61,167 nucleotides of DNA, from the NCBI RefSeq assembly GCF_000003605.2, contig NW_003109063.1:1-61167 (forward strand), read 5' to 3'. The stretch is from Saccoglossus kowalevskii (lineage: Eukaryota; Hemichordata; Enteropneusta; Harrimaniidae). Under the pieces are notes generated by a model. That model did no database searches and was not told the DNA's origin. It saw nothing but the letters and a program-made list of their open reading frames with translations. Within the stretch, counting starts at the first letter, position 1; each line of letters starts with the position of its first letter. A program made the position numbers and the translations under genes. This document shows, in pieces, positions 39,612-49,727 of this stretch.

Positions 39612-39805
39612 TGAAATTGAAGTTTTTAACCGTTAATTCTCAAACAACCTGTTGCTGCGAGTTATGTGCCTTAAAAGTTTGCTTTATTCATCCGGAACAT
39701 TAGTGATTCGCAATCTGCCAAGCGTAACAAATTATGAATGACGAGTAAGTAGGTTGGCAATAACAATAATTATTAACTGGCGCAAAATTTGAGTTGCAAG
39801 TAACT

Positions 39806-39932
39806 GTCAGGATGGCCGAGCGGTCTAAGGCGCCAGACTCAAGGATTTGACACCTTGCCCTTATTTCAGGGTTATTTATGGGAGATTTCTGGTCCACGAA
39901 TGTGGGCGTGGGTTCGAATCCCACTTCTGACA
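39806..39932 (+). tRNA. tRNA-Leu-CAA: tRNA-Leu (CAA), unit 66
   Basis: Exact consensus; intron 39844-39886. Confidence 0.96.
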
Positions 39933-40142
39933 ATGTTATTTTACCTTTAGTAACTTAGCAAATTCTCGCCTAGTTTGTGCTCGATATGACATTTAATTAT
40001 CTTCGTGTTCAGTCGAGATTCAACATTGACAGTAGTTTCGTTTAGTTTCAATTTACAAATACTGAACCGAGATTACGCATTATATTTCATGACATTTACG
40101 ATAAACTGGACTATTCATACAAGTTGCATATTGCAGAATGTC

Positions 40143-40214
40143 AGCAGCGTGGCGCAGCGGAAGCGTGCTGGGCCCATAACTCAGAGGTCCCTGGATCGAA
40201 ACCAGGCGCTGCTA
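40143..40214 (+). tRNA. tRNA-iMet-CAT: initiator tRNA-Met (CAT), unit 67
   Basis: Anticodon 40175-40177; C39T gives a G:T pair within the G:C triplet. Confidence 0.87.
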
Positions 40215-40408
40215 TGAAATTGAAGTTTTTAACCGTTAATTCTCAAACAACCGGTTGCTGCGAGTTATGTGCCTTAAAAGTTTGCTTTATTCATCCGGAA
40301 CATTCGTGATTCGCAATCTGCCAAGCGTAACAAATTATGAATGACCAGTAAGTAGGTTGGCAATAACAATAATTATTAACTGGCGCAAAATTTGAGTTGC
40401 AAGTAACT

Positions 40409-40535
40409 GTCAGGATGGCCGAGCGATCTAAGGCGCCAGACTCAAGGATTTGACACCTTGCCCTTATTTCAGGGTTATTTATGGGAGATTTCTGGTCCAC
40501 GAATGTGGGCGTGGGTTCGAATCCCACTTCTGACA
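40409..40535 (+). tRNA. tRNA-Leu-CAA: tRNA-Leu (CAA), unit 67
   Basis: One D-loop change (gagcgatc); intron 40447-40489. Confidence 0.93.
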
Positions 40536-40745
40536 ATGTTATTTTACCTTTAGTAACTTAGCAAATTCTCGCCTAGTTTGTGCTCGATATGACATTTAAT
40601 TATCTTCGCGTTTAGTCGTGATTCAACATTGACAGTAGTTTCGTTTAGATTCAATTTACAAATACTGAACCGAGATTACGCATTATATTTCATGACATTT
40701 ACGATAAACTGGACTATTCATACAAGTTGCATACAGCAGAATGTC

Positions 40746-40817
40746 AGCAGCGTGGCGCAGCGGAAGCGTGCTGGGCCCATAACCCAGAGGTCCCTGGATC
40801 GAAACCAGGCGCTGCTA
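40746..40817 (+). tRNA. tRNA-iMet-CAT: initiator tRNA-Met (CAT), unit 68
   Basis: Exact consensus; anticodon 40778-40780. Confidence 0.96.
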
Positions 40818-41011
40818 TGAAATTGAAGTTTTTAACCGTTAATTCTCAAACAACCTGTTGCTGCGAGTTATGTGCCTTAAAAGTTTGCTTTATTAATCCG
40901 GAACATTCCTGATTCGCAATCTGCCAAGCGTAACAAATTATGAATGACGAGTAAGTAGGTTGGCAATAACAATAATTATTAACTGGCGCAAAATTTGAGT
41001 TGCAAGTAACT

Positions 41012-41138
41012 GTCAGGATGGCCGAGCGGTCTAAGGCGCCAGACTCAAGGATTTGACACCTTGCCCTTATTTCAGGGTTATTTATGGGAGATTTCTGGTC
41101 CACGAATGTGGGCGTGGGTTCGAATCCCACTTCTGACA
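41012..41138 (+). tRNA. tRNA-Leu-CAA: tRNA-Leu (CAA), unit 68
   Basis: Exact consensus; intron 41050-41092. Confidence 0.96.
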
Positions 41139-41348
41139 ATGTTATTTTACCTTTAGTAACTTAGCAAATTCTCGCCTAGTTTGTGCTCGATATGACATTT
41201 AATTATCTTCGTGTTTAGTCGTGATTCAACATTGACAGTAGTTTCGTTTAGTTTCAATTTACAAATACTGAACCGAGATTACGCATTATATTTCATGACA
41301 TTTACGATAAACTGGACTATTCATACAAGTTGCATATTGCAGAATGTC

Positions 41349-41420
41349 AGCAGCGTGGCGCAGCGGAATCGTGCTGGGCCTACAACCCAGAGGTCCCTGA
41401 ATCGAAACCAGACCCTGCTA
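41349..41420 (+). tRNA. initiator-type tRNA with TAC anticodon, unit 69
   Basis: Member of the degenerate family (G21T, G52A, G64A, G66C) in which C33T and T35C change the anticodon at 41381-41383 to TAC, which would read GTA (Val). With weak T and acceptor stems it is probably inactive. Confidence 0.65.
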
Positions 41421-41614
41421 TGAAATTCAAGTTTTTAACCGTTAATTCTCAAACAACCTGTTGCTGCGAGTTATGTGCCTTAAAAGTTTGCTTTATTCAT
41501 CCGAAACATTCGTGATTCGCAATCTGCCAAGCGCAACAAATTAAGAATGACGAGTAAGTAGGTTGGCAATAACAATAATTATTAACTGGCGCAAAATTTG
41601 AGTTGCAAGTAACT

Positions 41615-41741
41615 GTCAGGATGGCCGAGCGGTCTAAGGCGCCAGACTCAAGGATTTGACACCTTGCCCTTATTTCAGGGTTATTTATGGGAGATTTCTG
41701 GTCCACGAATGTGGGCGTGGGTTCGAATCCCACTTCTGACA
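41615..41741 (+). tRNA. tRNA-Leu-CAA: tRNA-Leu (CAA), unit 69
   Basis: Exact consensus; intron 41653-41695. Terminator region reads aatactatttt. Confidence 0.96.
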
Positions 41742-41951
41742 ATACTATTTTACCTTTAGTAACTTAGCAAATTCTCGCCTAGTTTTTGCTCGATATGACA
41801 TTTAATTATCTTAGTGTTTAGTCGTGATTCAACATTGACAGTAGTTTCGTTTAGTTTCAATTTACAAATACTGAACCGAGATTACGCATTATATTTCATG
41901 ACATTTACGATAAACTGGACTATTCATACAAGTTGCATACTGCAGAATGTC

Positions 41952-42023
41952 AGCAGCGTGGCGCAGCGGAAGCGTGCTGGGCCCATAACCCAGAGGTCCC
42001 TGGATCGAAACCAGGCGCTGCTA
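41952..42023 (+). tRNA. tRNA-iMet-CAT: initiator tRNA-Met (CAT), unit 70
   Basis: Exact consensus; anticodon 41984-41986. Confidence 0.96.
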
Positions 42024-42217
42024 TGAAATTGAAGTTTTTAACCGTTAATTCTCAAACAACCTGTTGCTGCGAGTTATGTGCCTTAAAAGTTTGCTTTATT
42101 CATCCGGAACATCCGTGATTCGCAATCTGCCAAGCGTAACAAATTATAAATGACGAGTAAGTAGGTTGGCAATAACAATAATTATTAACTGGCGCAAAAT
42201 TTGAGTTGCAAGTAACT

Positions 42218-42342
42218 GTCAGGATGGCCGAGCGGTCTAAGGCGCCTACTCAAGGATTTGACACCTTGCCCTTATTTCAGGGTTATTTATGGGTATTTCT
42301 GGTCCACGAATGTGGGCGTGAGTTCGAATCCTACTTCTGACA
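42218..42342 (+). tRNA. tRNA-Leu-CAA: tRNA-Leu (CAA), damaged anticodon stem, unit 70
   Basis: Same cctactcaag stem and gtgag/cctac T arm as unit 39; the intron (about 42255-42296) also lacks one base at its 3' end (gggtat). Confidence 0.52.
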
Positions 42343-42551
42343 ATGTTATTTTACCTTTAGTAACTTACCAAATTCTCGCCTAGTTTGTGCTCGATATGAC
42401 ATTTAATTATCTTCGTGTTTAGTCGTGATTCAACATTGACAGTAGTTTCGTTTAGTTTCAATTTACAAATAGTGAACCGAGATTACGCATTATATTTCAT
42501 GACATTTACGATAAACTGGACTATCATACAAGTTGCATATTGCAGAATGTC

Positions 42552-42624
42552 AACAGCGTGGTGCATCAGAAGCGTGCTTGGCCCATAACCCAGAGGTCCC
42601 TGGATCGAAAACCAGGCGCTGCTA
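42552..42624 (+). tRNA. tRNA-iMet-CAT: initiator tRNA-Met (CAT), degenerate, unit 71
   Basis: Anticodon 42584-42586; G2A, C11T, G15T, G17A, G28T and one extra A in the T loop. Close to unit 73. Confidence 0.52.
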
Positions 42625-42818
42625 TGAAATTGAAGTTTTTAACCGTTAATTCTCAAATAACCTGTTGCTGCGAGTTATGTGCCTTAAAAGTTTGCTTTAT
42701 TAATCCGGAGCATTCGTGATTCGCAATCTGCCAAGCGTAACAAATTATGAATGACGAGTAAGTAGGTTGGCAATAACAATAATTATTAACTGGCGCAAAA
42801 TTTGAGTTGCAAGTAACT

Positions 42819-42945
42819 GTCAGGATGGCCGAGCGGTCTAAGGCGCCAGACTCAAGGATTTGACACCTTGCCCTTATTTCAGGGTTATTTATGGGAGATT
42901 TCTGGTCCACGAATGTGGGCGTGGGTTCGAATCCCACTTCTGACA
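42819..42945 (+). tRNA. tRNA-Leu-CAA: tRNA-Leu (CAA), unit 71
   Basis: Exact consensus; intron 42857-42899. Confidence 0.96.
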
Positions 42946-43155
42946 ATGTTATTTTACCTTTAGTAACTTAGCAAATTCTCGCCTAGTTTGTGCTCGATAT
43001 GACATTTAATTATCTTCGTGTTTAGTCGTGATTCAACATTGACAGTAGTTTCGTTTAGTTTCAATTTACAAATACTGAACCGAGATTACGCATTATATTT
43101 CATGACATTTACGATAAACTGGACTATTCATACAAGTTGCATACAGCAGAAAGTC

Positions 43156-43227
43156 AGCAGCGTGGCGCAGCGGAAGCGTGCACGGCCCATAACCCAGAGG
43201 TCCCTGGATCGAAACCAGGCGCTGCTA
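43156..43227 (+). tRNA. tRNA-iMet-CAT: initiator tRNA-Met (CAT), anticodon-stem variant, unit 72
   Basis: Anticodon 43188-43190; T27A and G28C (gcacggccc) give two anticodon-stem mismatches. Confidence 0.65.
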
Positions 43228-43421
43228 TGAAATTGAAGTTTTTAACCGTTAATTCTCAAACAACCTGTTGCTGCGAGTTATGTGCCTTAAAAGTTTGCTT
43301 TATTCATCCGGAACATCCGTGATTCGCAATCTGCCAAGCGTAACAAATTATAAATGACGAGTAAGTAGGTTGGCAATAACAATAATTATTAACTGGCGCA
43401 AAATTTGAGTTGCAAGTAACT

Positions 43422-43548
43422 GTCAGGATGGCCGAGCGGTCTAAGGCGCCAGACTCAAGGATTTGACACCTTGCCCTTATTTCAGGGTTATTTATGGGAG
43501 ATTTCTGGTCCACGAATGTGGGCGTGGGTTCGAATCCCACTAATGACA
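43422..43548 (+). tRNA. tRNA-Leu-CAA: tRNA-Leu (CAA), unit 72
   Basis: The acceptor 3' strand reads taatgac, two mismatches; intron 43460-43502. Confidence 0.75.
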
Positions 43549-43758
43549 ATGTTATTTTACCTTTAGTAACTTAGCAAATTCTCGCCTAGTTTGTGCTCGA
43601 TATTACATTTAATTATCTTCGTGTTTAGTCGTGATTCAACATTGACAGTAGTTTCGTTTAGTTTCAATTTACAAATACTGAACCGAGATTACGCATTATA
43701 TTTCATGACATTTACGATAAACTGGACTATTCATACAAGTTGCATATTGCAGAATGTC

Positions 43759-43830
43759 AACAGCGTGGTGCATCAGAAGCGTGCTTGGCCCATAACCCAG
43801 AGGTCCCTGGATCGAAACCAGGCGCTGCTA
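43759..43830 (+). tRNA. tRNA-iMet-CAT: initiator tRNA-Met (CAT), degenerate, unit 73
   Basis: Anticodon 43791-43793; G2A, C11T, G15T, G17A and G28T, as in unit 71 without the insertion. Confidence 0.58.
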
Positions 43831-44024
43831 TGAAATTGAAGTTTTTAACCGTTAATTCTCAAACAACCTGTTGCTGCGAGTTATGTGCCTTAAAAGTTTG
43901 CTTTATTAATCCGGAGCATTCGTGATTCGCAATCTGCCAAGCGTAACAAATTATGAATGACGAGTAAGTAGGTTGGCAATAACAATAATTATTAACTGGC
44001 GCAAAATTTGAGTTGCAAGTAACT

Positions 44025-44151
44025 GTCAGGATGGCCGAGCGGTCTAAGGCGCCAGACTCAAGGATTTGACACCTTGCCCTTATTTCAGGGTTATTTATGG
44101 GAGATTTCTGGTCCACGAATGTGGGCGTGGGTTCGAATCCCACTTCTGACA
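44025..44151 (+). tRNA. tRNA-Leu-CAA: tRNA-Leu (CAA), unit 73
   Basis: Exact consensus; intron 44063-44105. Confidence 0.96.
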
Positions 44152-44361
44152 ATGTTATTTTACCTTTAGTAACTTAGCAAATTCTCGCCTAGTTTGTGCT
44201 CGATATGACATTTAATTATCTTCGTGTTTAGTCGTGATTCAACATTGACAGTAGTTTTGTTTAGTTTCAATTTACAAATACTGAACCGAGATTACGCATT
44301 ATATTTCATGACATTTACGATAAACTGGACTATTCATACAAGTTGCATACTGCAGAATGTC

Positions 44362-44433
44362 AGCAGCGTGGCGCAGCGGAAGCGTGCTGCGCCCATAACC
44401 CAGAGGTCCCTGGATCAAAACCAGGCGCTGCTA
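44362..44433 (+). tRNA. tRNA-iMet-CAT: initiator tRNA-Met (CAT), unit 74
   Basis: Anticodon 44394-44396; G29C opens the middle of the G:C triplet; G56A in the T loop. Confidence 0.73.
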
Positions 44434-44627
44434 TGAAATTGAAGTTTTTAACCGTTAATTCTCAAACAACCTGTTGCTGCGAGTTATGTGCCTTAAAAGT
44501 TTGCTTTATTCATCCGGAACATCCGTGATTCGCAAAATGCCAAGCGTAACAAATTATAAATGACGAGTAAGTAGGTAGGCAATAACAATAATTATTAACT
44601 GGCGCAAAATTTGAGTTGCAAGTAACT

Positions 44628-44754
44628 GTCAGGATGGCCGAGCGGTCTAAGGCGCCAGACTCAAGGATTTGACACCTTGCCCTTATTTCAGGGTTATTTA
44701 TGGGAGATTTCTGGTCCACGAATGTGGGCGTGGGTTCGAATCCCACTTCTGACA
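44628..44754 (+). tRNA. tRNA-Leu-CAA: tRNA-Leu (CAA), unit 74
   Basis: Exact consensus; intron 44666-44708. Confidence 0.96.
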
Positions 44755-44964
44755 ATGTTATTTTACCTTTAGTAACTTAACAAATTCTCGCCTAGTTTGT
44801 GCTCGATATGACATTTAATTATCTTCGTGTTTAGTCGTGATTCAACATTGACAGTAGTTTCGTTTAGTTTCAATTTACAAATACTGAACCGAGATTACGC
44901 ATTATATTTCATGACATTTACGATAAACTGGACTATTCATACAAGTTGCATATTGCAGAATGTC

Positions 44965-45036
44965 AGCAGCGTGGCGCAGCGGAAGCGTGCTGGGCCCATA
45001 ACCCAGAGGTCCACGGATCGAAACCAGGCGCTGCTA
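44965..45036 (+). tRNA. tRNA-iMet-CAT: initiator tRNA-Met (CAT), unit 75
   Basis: Anticodon 44997-44999; C49A and T50C, two T-stem mismatches. Confidence 0.72.
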
Positions 45037-45229
45037 TGAAATTGAAGTTTTTAACTGTTAATTCTCAAACAACCTGTTGCTGCGTGTTATGTGCCTTAAA
45101 AGTTTGCTTTATTAATCCGGAACATTCGTGATTCGCAATCTGCAAGCGTAACAAATTATGAATGACGAGTAAGTATGTTGGCAATAACAATAATTATTAA
45201 CTGGCGCAAAATTTGAGTTGCAAGTAACT

Positions 45230-45356
45230 GTCAGGATGGCCGAGCGGTCTAAGGCGCCAGACTCAAGGATTTGACACCTTGCCCTTATTTCAGGGTTATT
45301 TATGGGAGATTTCTGGTCCACGAATGTGGGCGTGGGTTCGAATCCCACTTCTGACA
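45230..45356 (+). tRNA. tRNA-Leu-CAA: tRNA-Leu (CAA), unit 75
   Basis: Exact consensus; intron 45268-45310. Confidence 0.96.
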
Positions 45357-45566
45357 ATGTTATTTTACCTTTAGTAACTTAGCAAATTCTCACCTAGTTT
45401 GTGCTCGATATGACATTTAATTATCTTCGTGTTTAGTCGTGATTCAACATTGACAGTAGTTTCGTTTAGTTTCAATTTACAAATACTGAACCGAGATTAC
45501 GCATTATATTTCATGACATTTACGATAAACTGGACTATTCATACAAGTTGCATATTGCAGAATGTC

Positions 45567-45638
45567 AGCAGCGTGGCGCAGCGGAAGCGTGCTGGGCCCA
45601 TAACCCAGAGGTCCCTGGATCGAAACCAGGCGCTGCTA
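45567..45638 (+). tRNA. tRNA-iMet-CAT: initiator tRNA-Met (CAT), unit 76
   Basis: Exact consensus; anticodon 45599-45601; short terminator. Confidence 0.96.
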
Positions 45639-45832
45639 TGAAATTGAAGTTTTAAACCGTTAATTCTCGAACAACCTGTTGCTCCGAGTTATGTGCCTTA
45701 AAAGTTTGCTTTATTAATCCGGAACATTCGTGATTCGCAATCTGCCAAGCGTAACAAATTATGAATGACGAGTAAGTAGGTTGGCAATAACAATAATTAT
45801 TAACTGGCGCAAAATTTGAGTTGCAAGTAACT

Positions 45833-45959
45833 GTCAGGATGGCCGAGCGGTCTAAGGCGCCAGACTCAAGGATTTGACACCTTGCCCTTATTTCAGGGTT
45901 ATTTATGGGAGATTTCTGGTCCACGAATGTGGGCGTGGGTTCGAATCCCACTTCTGACA
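45833..45959 (+). tRNA. tRNA-Leu-CAA: tRNA-Leu (CAA), unit 76
   Basis: Exact consensus; intron 45871-45913. Unlike at units 0 and 23, the tRNA-Leu before this truncated tRNA-Met is intact. Confidence 0.96.
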
Positions 45960-46169
45960 ATGTTATTTTACCTTTAGTAACTTAGCAAATTCTCGCCTAG
46001 TTTGTGCTCGATATGACATTTAATTATCTTCGTGTTTAGTCGTGATTCAACATTGACAGTAGTTTCGTTTAGTTTCAATTTACAAATACTGAACCGAGAT
46101 TACGCATTATATTTCATGACATTTACGATAAACTGGACTATTCATACAAGTTGCATATTGAAGAATGTC

Positions 46170-46220
46170 AGCAGCGTGGCGCAGCGGAATCGTGCTGGGC
46201 CCATAACCCAGAGGTCCCTG
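46170..46220 (+). pseudogene. Truncated initiator tRNA-Met, unit 77
   Basis: Third copy of the unit 1 break, with attagtaattcg like unit 24. Confidence 0.93.
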
Positions 46221-46331
46221 AAACATTAGTAATTCGCAATCTGCCAAGCGTAACAAATTATGAATGACTAGTAAGTAGGTTGGCAATAACAATAATTATT
46301 AACTGGCGCAAAATTTGAGTTGCAATTAACT

Positions 46332-46458
46332 GTCAGGATGGCCGAGCGGTCTAAGGCGCCAGACTCAAGAATTTGACACCTTGCCCTTATTTCAGGGTTA
46401 TTTATGGGAGATTTCTGGTCCACGAATGTGGGCGTGGGTTCGAATCCCACTTCTGACA
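46332..46458 (+). tRNA. tRNA-Leu-CAA: tRNA-Leu (CAA), unit 77
   Basis: Exons consensus; the first intron base is A (intron 46370-46412), losing one pair of the anticodon-intron helix. Confidence 0.92.
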
Positions 46459-46668
46459 ATGATATTTTACCTTTAGTAACTTAGCAAATTCTCGCCTAGT
46501 TTGTGCTCGATATGACATTTAATTATCTTCGTGTTTAGTCGTGATTCAACATTGACAGTAGTTTCGTTTAGTTTCAATTTACAAATACTGAACCGAGATT
46601 ACGCATTATATTTTATGACATTTACGATAAACTGGACTATTCATCCAAGTTGCGGGTTGCAGAATGTC

Positions 46669-46740
46669 AGCAGCGTGGAGCAGCGGAAGCGTGCTGGGCC
46701 CATAACCCAGAGGTCCCTGGATCGAAACCAGGCGCTGCTA
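46669..46740 (+). tRNA. tRNA-iMet-CAT: initiator tRNA-Met (CAT), unit 78
   Basis: Anticodon 46701-46703; C11A in the D stem and A box. Leader 'gcgggttgc'. Confidence 0.85.
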
Positions 46741-46934
46741 TGAAATTGAAATTTTTAACCGTTAATTCTCAAACAACCTGTTGCTGCGAGTTATGTGCCT
46801 TAAAAGTTTGCTTTATTCATCCGGAACATTCGTGGTTCGCAATCTGCCAAGCGTAACAAATTATGAATGACGAGTAAGTAGGTTGGCAATAACAATAATT
46901 ATTAACTGGCGCAAAATTTGAGTTGCAAGTAACT

Positions 46935-47061
46935 GTCAGGATGGCTGAGCGGTCGAAGGCGCCAGACTCAAGGATTTGACACCTTGCCCTTATTTCAGGG
47001 TTATTTATGGGAGATTTCTGGACCACGAATGTGGGCGTGGGTTCGAATCCCACTTCTGCCA
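46935..47061 (+). tRNA. tRNA-Leu-CAA: tRNA-Leu (CAA), unit 78
   Basis: D-arm changes (ggctgagcggtcgaagg), variable-arm change (ggaccac) and A71C (ctgcca). Intron 46973-47015. Confidence 0.75.
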
Positions 47062-47271
47062 ATGTTACTTTACCTTTAGTAACTTAGCAAAGTCTCGCCT
47101 AGTTTGTGCTCGATATGACATATAATTATCTTCGTGTTTAGTCGTGATTCAACATTGACAGTAGTTTCGTTTAGTTTCAATTTACAAATACTGAACTGAG
47201 ATTACGCATTATATTTCATGACATTTACGATAAACTGGACTATTCATACAAGTTGCATATTGCAGAATGTC

Positions 47272-47343
47272 AGCAGCGTGGCGCAGCGGAAGCGTGCTGG
47301 GCCCATAACTCAGAGGTACTTGGATCGCAACCAGGCGCTGCTA
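47272..47343 (+). tRNA. tRNA-iMet-CAT: initiator tRNA-Met (CAT), A58C variant, unit 79
   Basis: Anticodon 47304-47306; C39T, C47A, C49T and A57C, identical to unit 50. Confidence 0.72.
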
Positions 47344-47537
47344 TGAATTTGAAGTTTTAAACCGTTAATTCTCGAACAACCTGTTGCTCCGTGTTATGTG
47401 CCTTAAAAGTTTGCTTTATTAATCCGGAACATTCGTGATTCGCATTCTGCCAAGCGTAACAAATTATGAATGTCGAGTAAGTAGGTTGGCAATAACAATA
47501 ATTATTAACTGGCGCAAAATTTGAGTTGCAAGTAACT

Positions 47538-47660
47538 GTCAGATGGCCGAGCGGTCTAAGCGCCAGACTCAAGGATTTGACACCTTGCTCTTATTTCAGG
47601 TTATTTATGGGAGATTTCTGGTCCACGAATGTGGGCGTGGGTTCGATCCCTCTTCTGACA
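47538..47660 (+). tRNA. tRNA-Leu-CAA: tRNA-Leu (CAA), 4 nt short, unit 79
   Basis: Single bases are missing from GG, GG, GGG and AA runs (gtcagatgg, aagcgcc, caggtta, cgatccc), plus the ccctc T-stem change of unit 50. The flank to 47700 also lacks bases, suggesting sequence error rather than decay. Confidence 0.5.
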
Positions 47661-47866
47661 TGTATTTTACCTTTAGTACTTAGCAAATTCTCGCCCAGTT
47701 GTGCTCGATATGACATTTAATTATCTTCGTGTTTAGTCGTGATTCAACATTGACAGCAGTTTCGTTTAGTTTCAATTTACAAATACTGAACCGAGATTAC
47801 GCATTATATTTCATGACATTTACGATAAACTGGACTATTCATACAAGTTGCGGATTGCAGAATGTC

Positions 47867-47938
47867 AGCAGCGTGGCGCAGCGGAAGCGTGCTGGGCCAA
47901 TAACCCAGACGTCCCTGGATCGAAACCAGACGCTGCTT
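47867..47938 (+). tRNA. initiator-type tRNA with AAT anticodon, unit 80
   Basis: C33A changes the anticodon at 47899-47901 to AAT (Ile codon ATT). Also G44C, G64A (both as in unit 49) and a T discriminator. Probably not a working initiator. Confidence 0.72.
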
Positions 47939-48132
47939 TGAAATTGAAGTTTTTAACCGTTAATTCTCAATCAACCTGTTGCTGCGAGTTATGTGCCTTA
48001 AAAGTTTGCTTTATTCATCCGAAACATTCGTGATTCGCAATCTGCCAAGCGCAACAAATTAAGAATGACGAGTAAGTAGGTTGGCAATAACAATAATTAT
48101 TAACTGGCGCAAAATTTGAGTTGTAAGTCGCT

Positions 48133-48259
48133 GTCAGGATGGCCGAGCGGTCTAAGGCGCCAGATTCAAGGATTTGACACCTTGCCCTTATTTCAGGGTT
48201 ATTTGTGGGAGATTTCTGGTCCACGAATGTGGGCGTGGGTTCGAATCCCACTTCTGATA
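48133..48259 (+). tRNA. tRNA-Leu-CAA: tRNA-Leu (CAA), unit 80
   Basis: C32T and C72T as in unit 48; intron 48171-48213 with ttgtggg. Confidence 0.85.
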
Positions 48260-48469
48260 ATGTTATTTTACCTTTAGTAACTTAGCAAATTCTCGCCTAG
48301 TTTGTGCTCGATATGACATTTAATTTTCTTCGTGTTTAGTCGTGATTCAACATTGACAGTAGTTTCGTTTAGTTTCAATTTACAAATACTGAACCGAGAT
48401 TACGCATTATATTTCATGACATTTACGATAAACTGGACTATTCATACAAGTCGCGGATTGCAGAATGTC

Positions 48470-48541
48470 AGCAGCGTGGCGCAGCGGAAGCGTGCTGGGC
48501 CCATAACCCAGAGGTCCCTGTATCGAAACCAGGCGCTGCTA
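48470..48541 (+). tRNA. tRNA-iMet-CAT: initiator tRNA-Met (CAT), unit 81
   Basis: Anticodon 48502-48504; G52T opens the T-stem pair beside the loop. Confidence 0.84.
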
Positions 48542-48734
48542 TGAAATTGAAGTTTTTAACCGTTAATTCTCAAACAACCTGTTGCTGCGAGTTATGTGCC
48601 TTAAAGTTTGCTTTATTCATCCGGAACATTCGTGATTCGCAATCTGCCAAGCGTAACAAATTATGAATGACGAGTAAGTAGGTTGGCAATAACAATAATT
48701 ATTAACTGGCGCAAAATTTGTGTTGCAAGTAACT

Positions 48735-48861
48735 GTCAGGATGGCCGAGCGGTCCAAGGCGCCAGAGTCAAGGATTTTACACCTTGCCCTTATTTCAGGG
48801 TTATTTATGGGAGATTTCTGGTCCACGAATGTGGGCGTGGGTTCGAATCCCACTTCTGACA
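48735..48861 (+). tRNA. tRNA-Leu-CAA: tRNA-Leu (CAA), unit 81
   Basis: D-loop change (gtccaagg) and C32G, which removes the C32-intron pair. Intron 48773-48815 (attttac). Confidence 0.8.
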
Positions 48862-49071
48862 ATGTTATTTTACCTTTAGTAACTTAGCAAATTCTCGCCC
48901 AGTTTGTGCTCGATATGACATTTAATTATCTTCGTGTTTAGTCGTGATTCAACATTGACAGCAGTTTCGTTTAGTTTCAATTTACAAATACTGAACCGAG
49001 ATTACGCATTATATTTCATGACATTTACGATAAACTGTACTATTCATACAAGTTGCATATTGCAGAATGTC

Positions 49072-49143
49072 AGCAGCGTGGCGCAGCGGAAGCGTGCTGG
49101 GCCCATAACCCAGAGGTCCCTGGAACGAAACCAGGCGCTGCTA
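49072..49143 (+). tRNA. tRNA-iMet-CAT: initiator tRNA-Met (CAT), unit 82
   Basis: Anticodon 49104-49106; T54A in the T loop and B box (aacgaaa). Its 3' spacer has a 19-bp deletion. Confidence 0.83.
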
Positions 49144-49318
49144 TGAAATTGAAGTTTTTAACCGTTGCTGCGAGTTATGTGCCTTAAAAGTTTGCTTTAT
49201 TCATCCGGAACATTCGTGATTCGCAATCTGCCAAGCGTAACAAATTATGAATGACGAGTAAGTAGGTTGGCAATAACAATAATTATTAACTGGCGCAAAA
49301 TTTGAGTTGCAAGTAACT

Positions 49319-49445
49319 GTCAGGATGGCCGAGCGGTCTAAGGCGCCAGACTCAAGGATTTGACACCTTGCCCTTATTTAAGGGTTATTTATGGGAGATT
49401 TCTGGTCCACGAATGTGGGCGTGGGTTCGAATCCCACTTCTGACA
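49319..49445 (+). tRNA. tRNA-Leu-CAA: tRNA-Leu (CAA), unit 82
   Basis: Exons consensus; intron 49357-49399 with tttaaggg. Confidence 0.94.
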
Positions 49446-49655
49446 ATGTTATTTTACCTTTAGTAACTTAGCAAATTCTCGCCTAGTTTGTGCTCGATAT
49501 GACATTTAAATATCTTCGTGTTTAGTCGTGATTCAACATTGACAGTAGTTTCGTTTAGTTTCAATTTACAAATACTGAACCGAGATTACGCATTATATTT
49601 CATGACATTTACGATAAACTGGACTATTCATACAAGTTACATATTGCAGAATATC

Positions 49656-49727
49656 AGCAGCGTGGCGCAGCGGAAGCGTGCTGGGCCCGTAACCCAGAGG
49701 TCCCTGTATCGAAACCAGGCGCTGCTA
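49656..49727 (+). tRNA. initiator-type tRNA with CGT anticodon, unit 83
   Basis: CGT at 49688-49690 with G52T; leader aatatc and 'gttacat' as in unit 47, 21.6 kb away. Confidence 0.8.
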
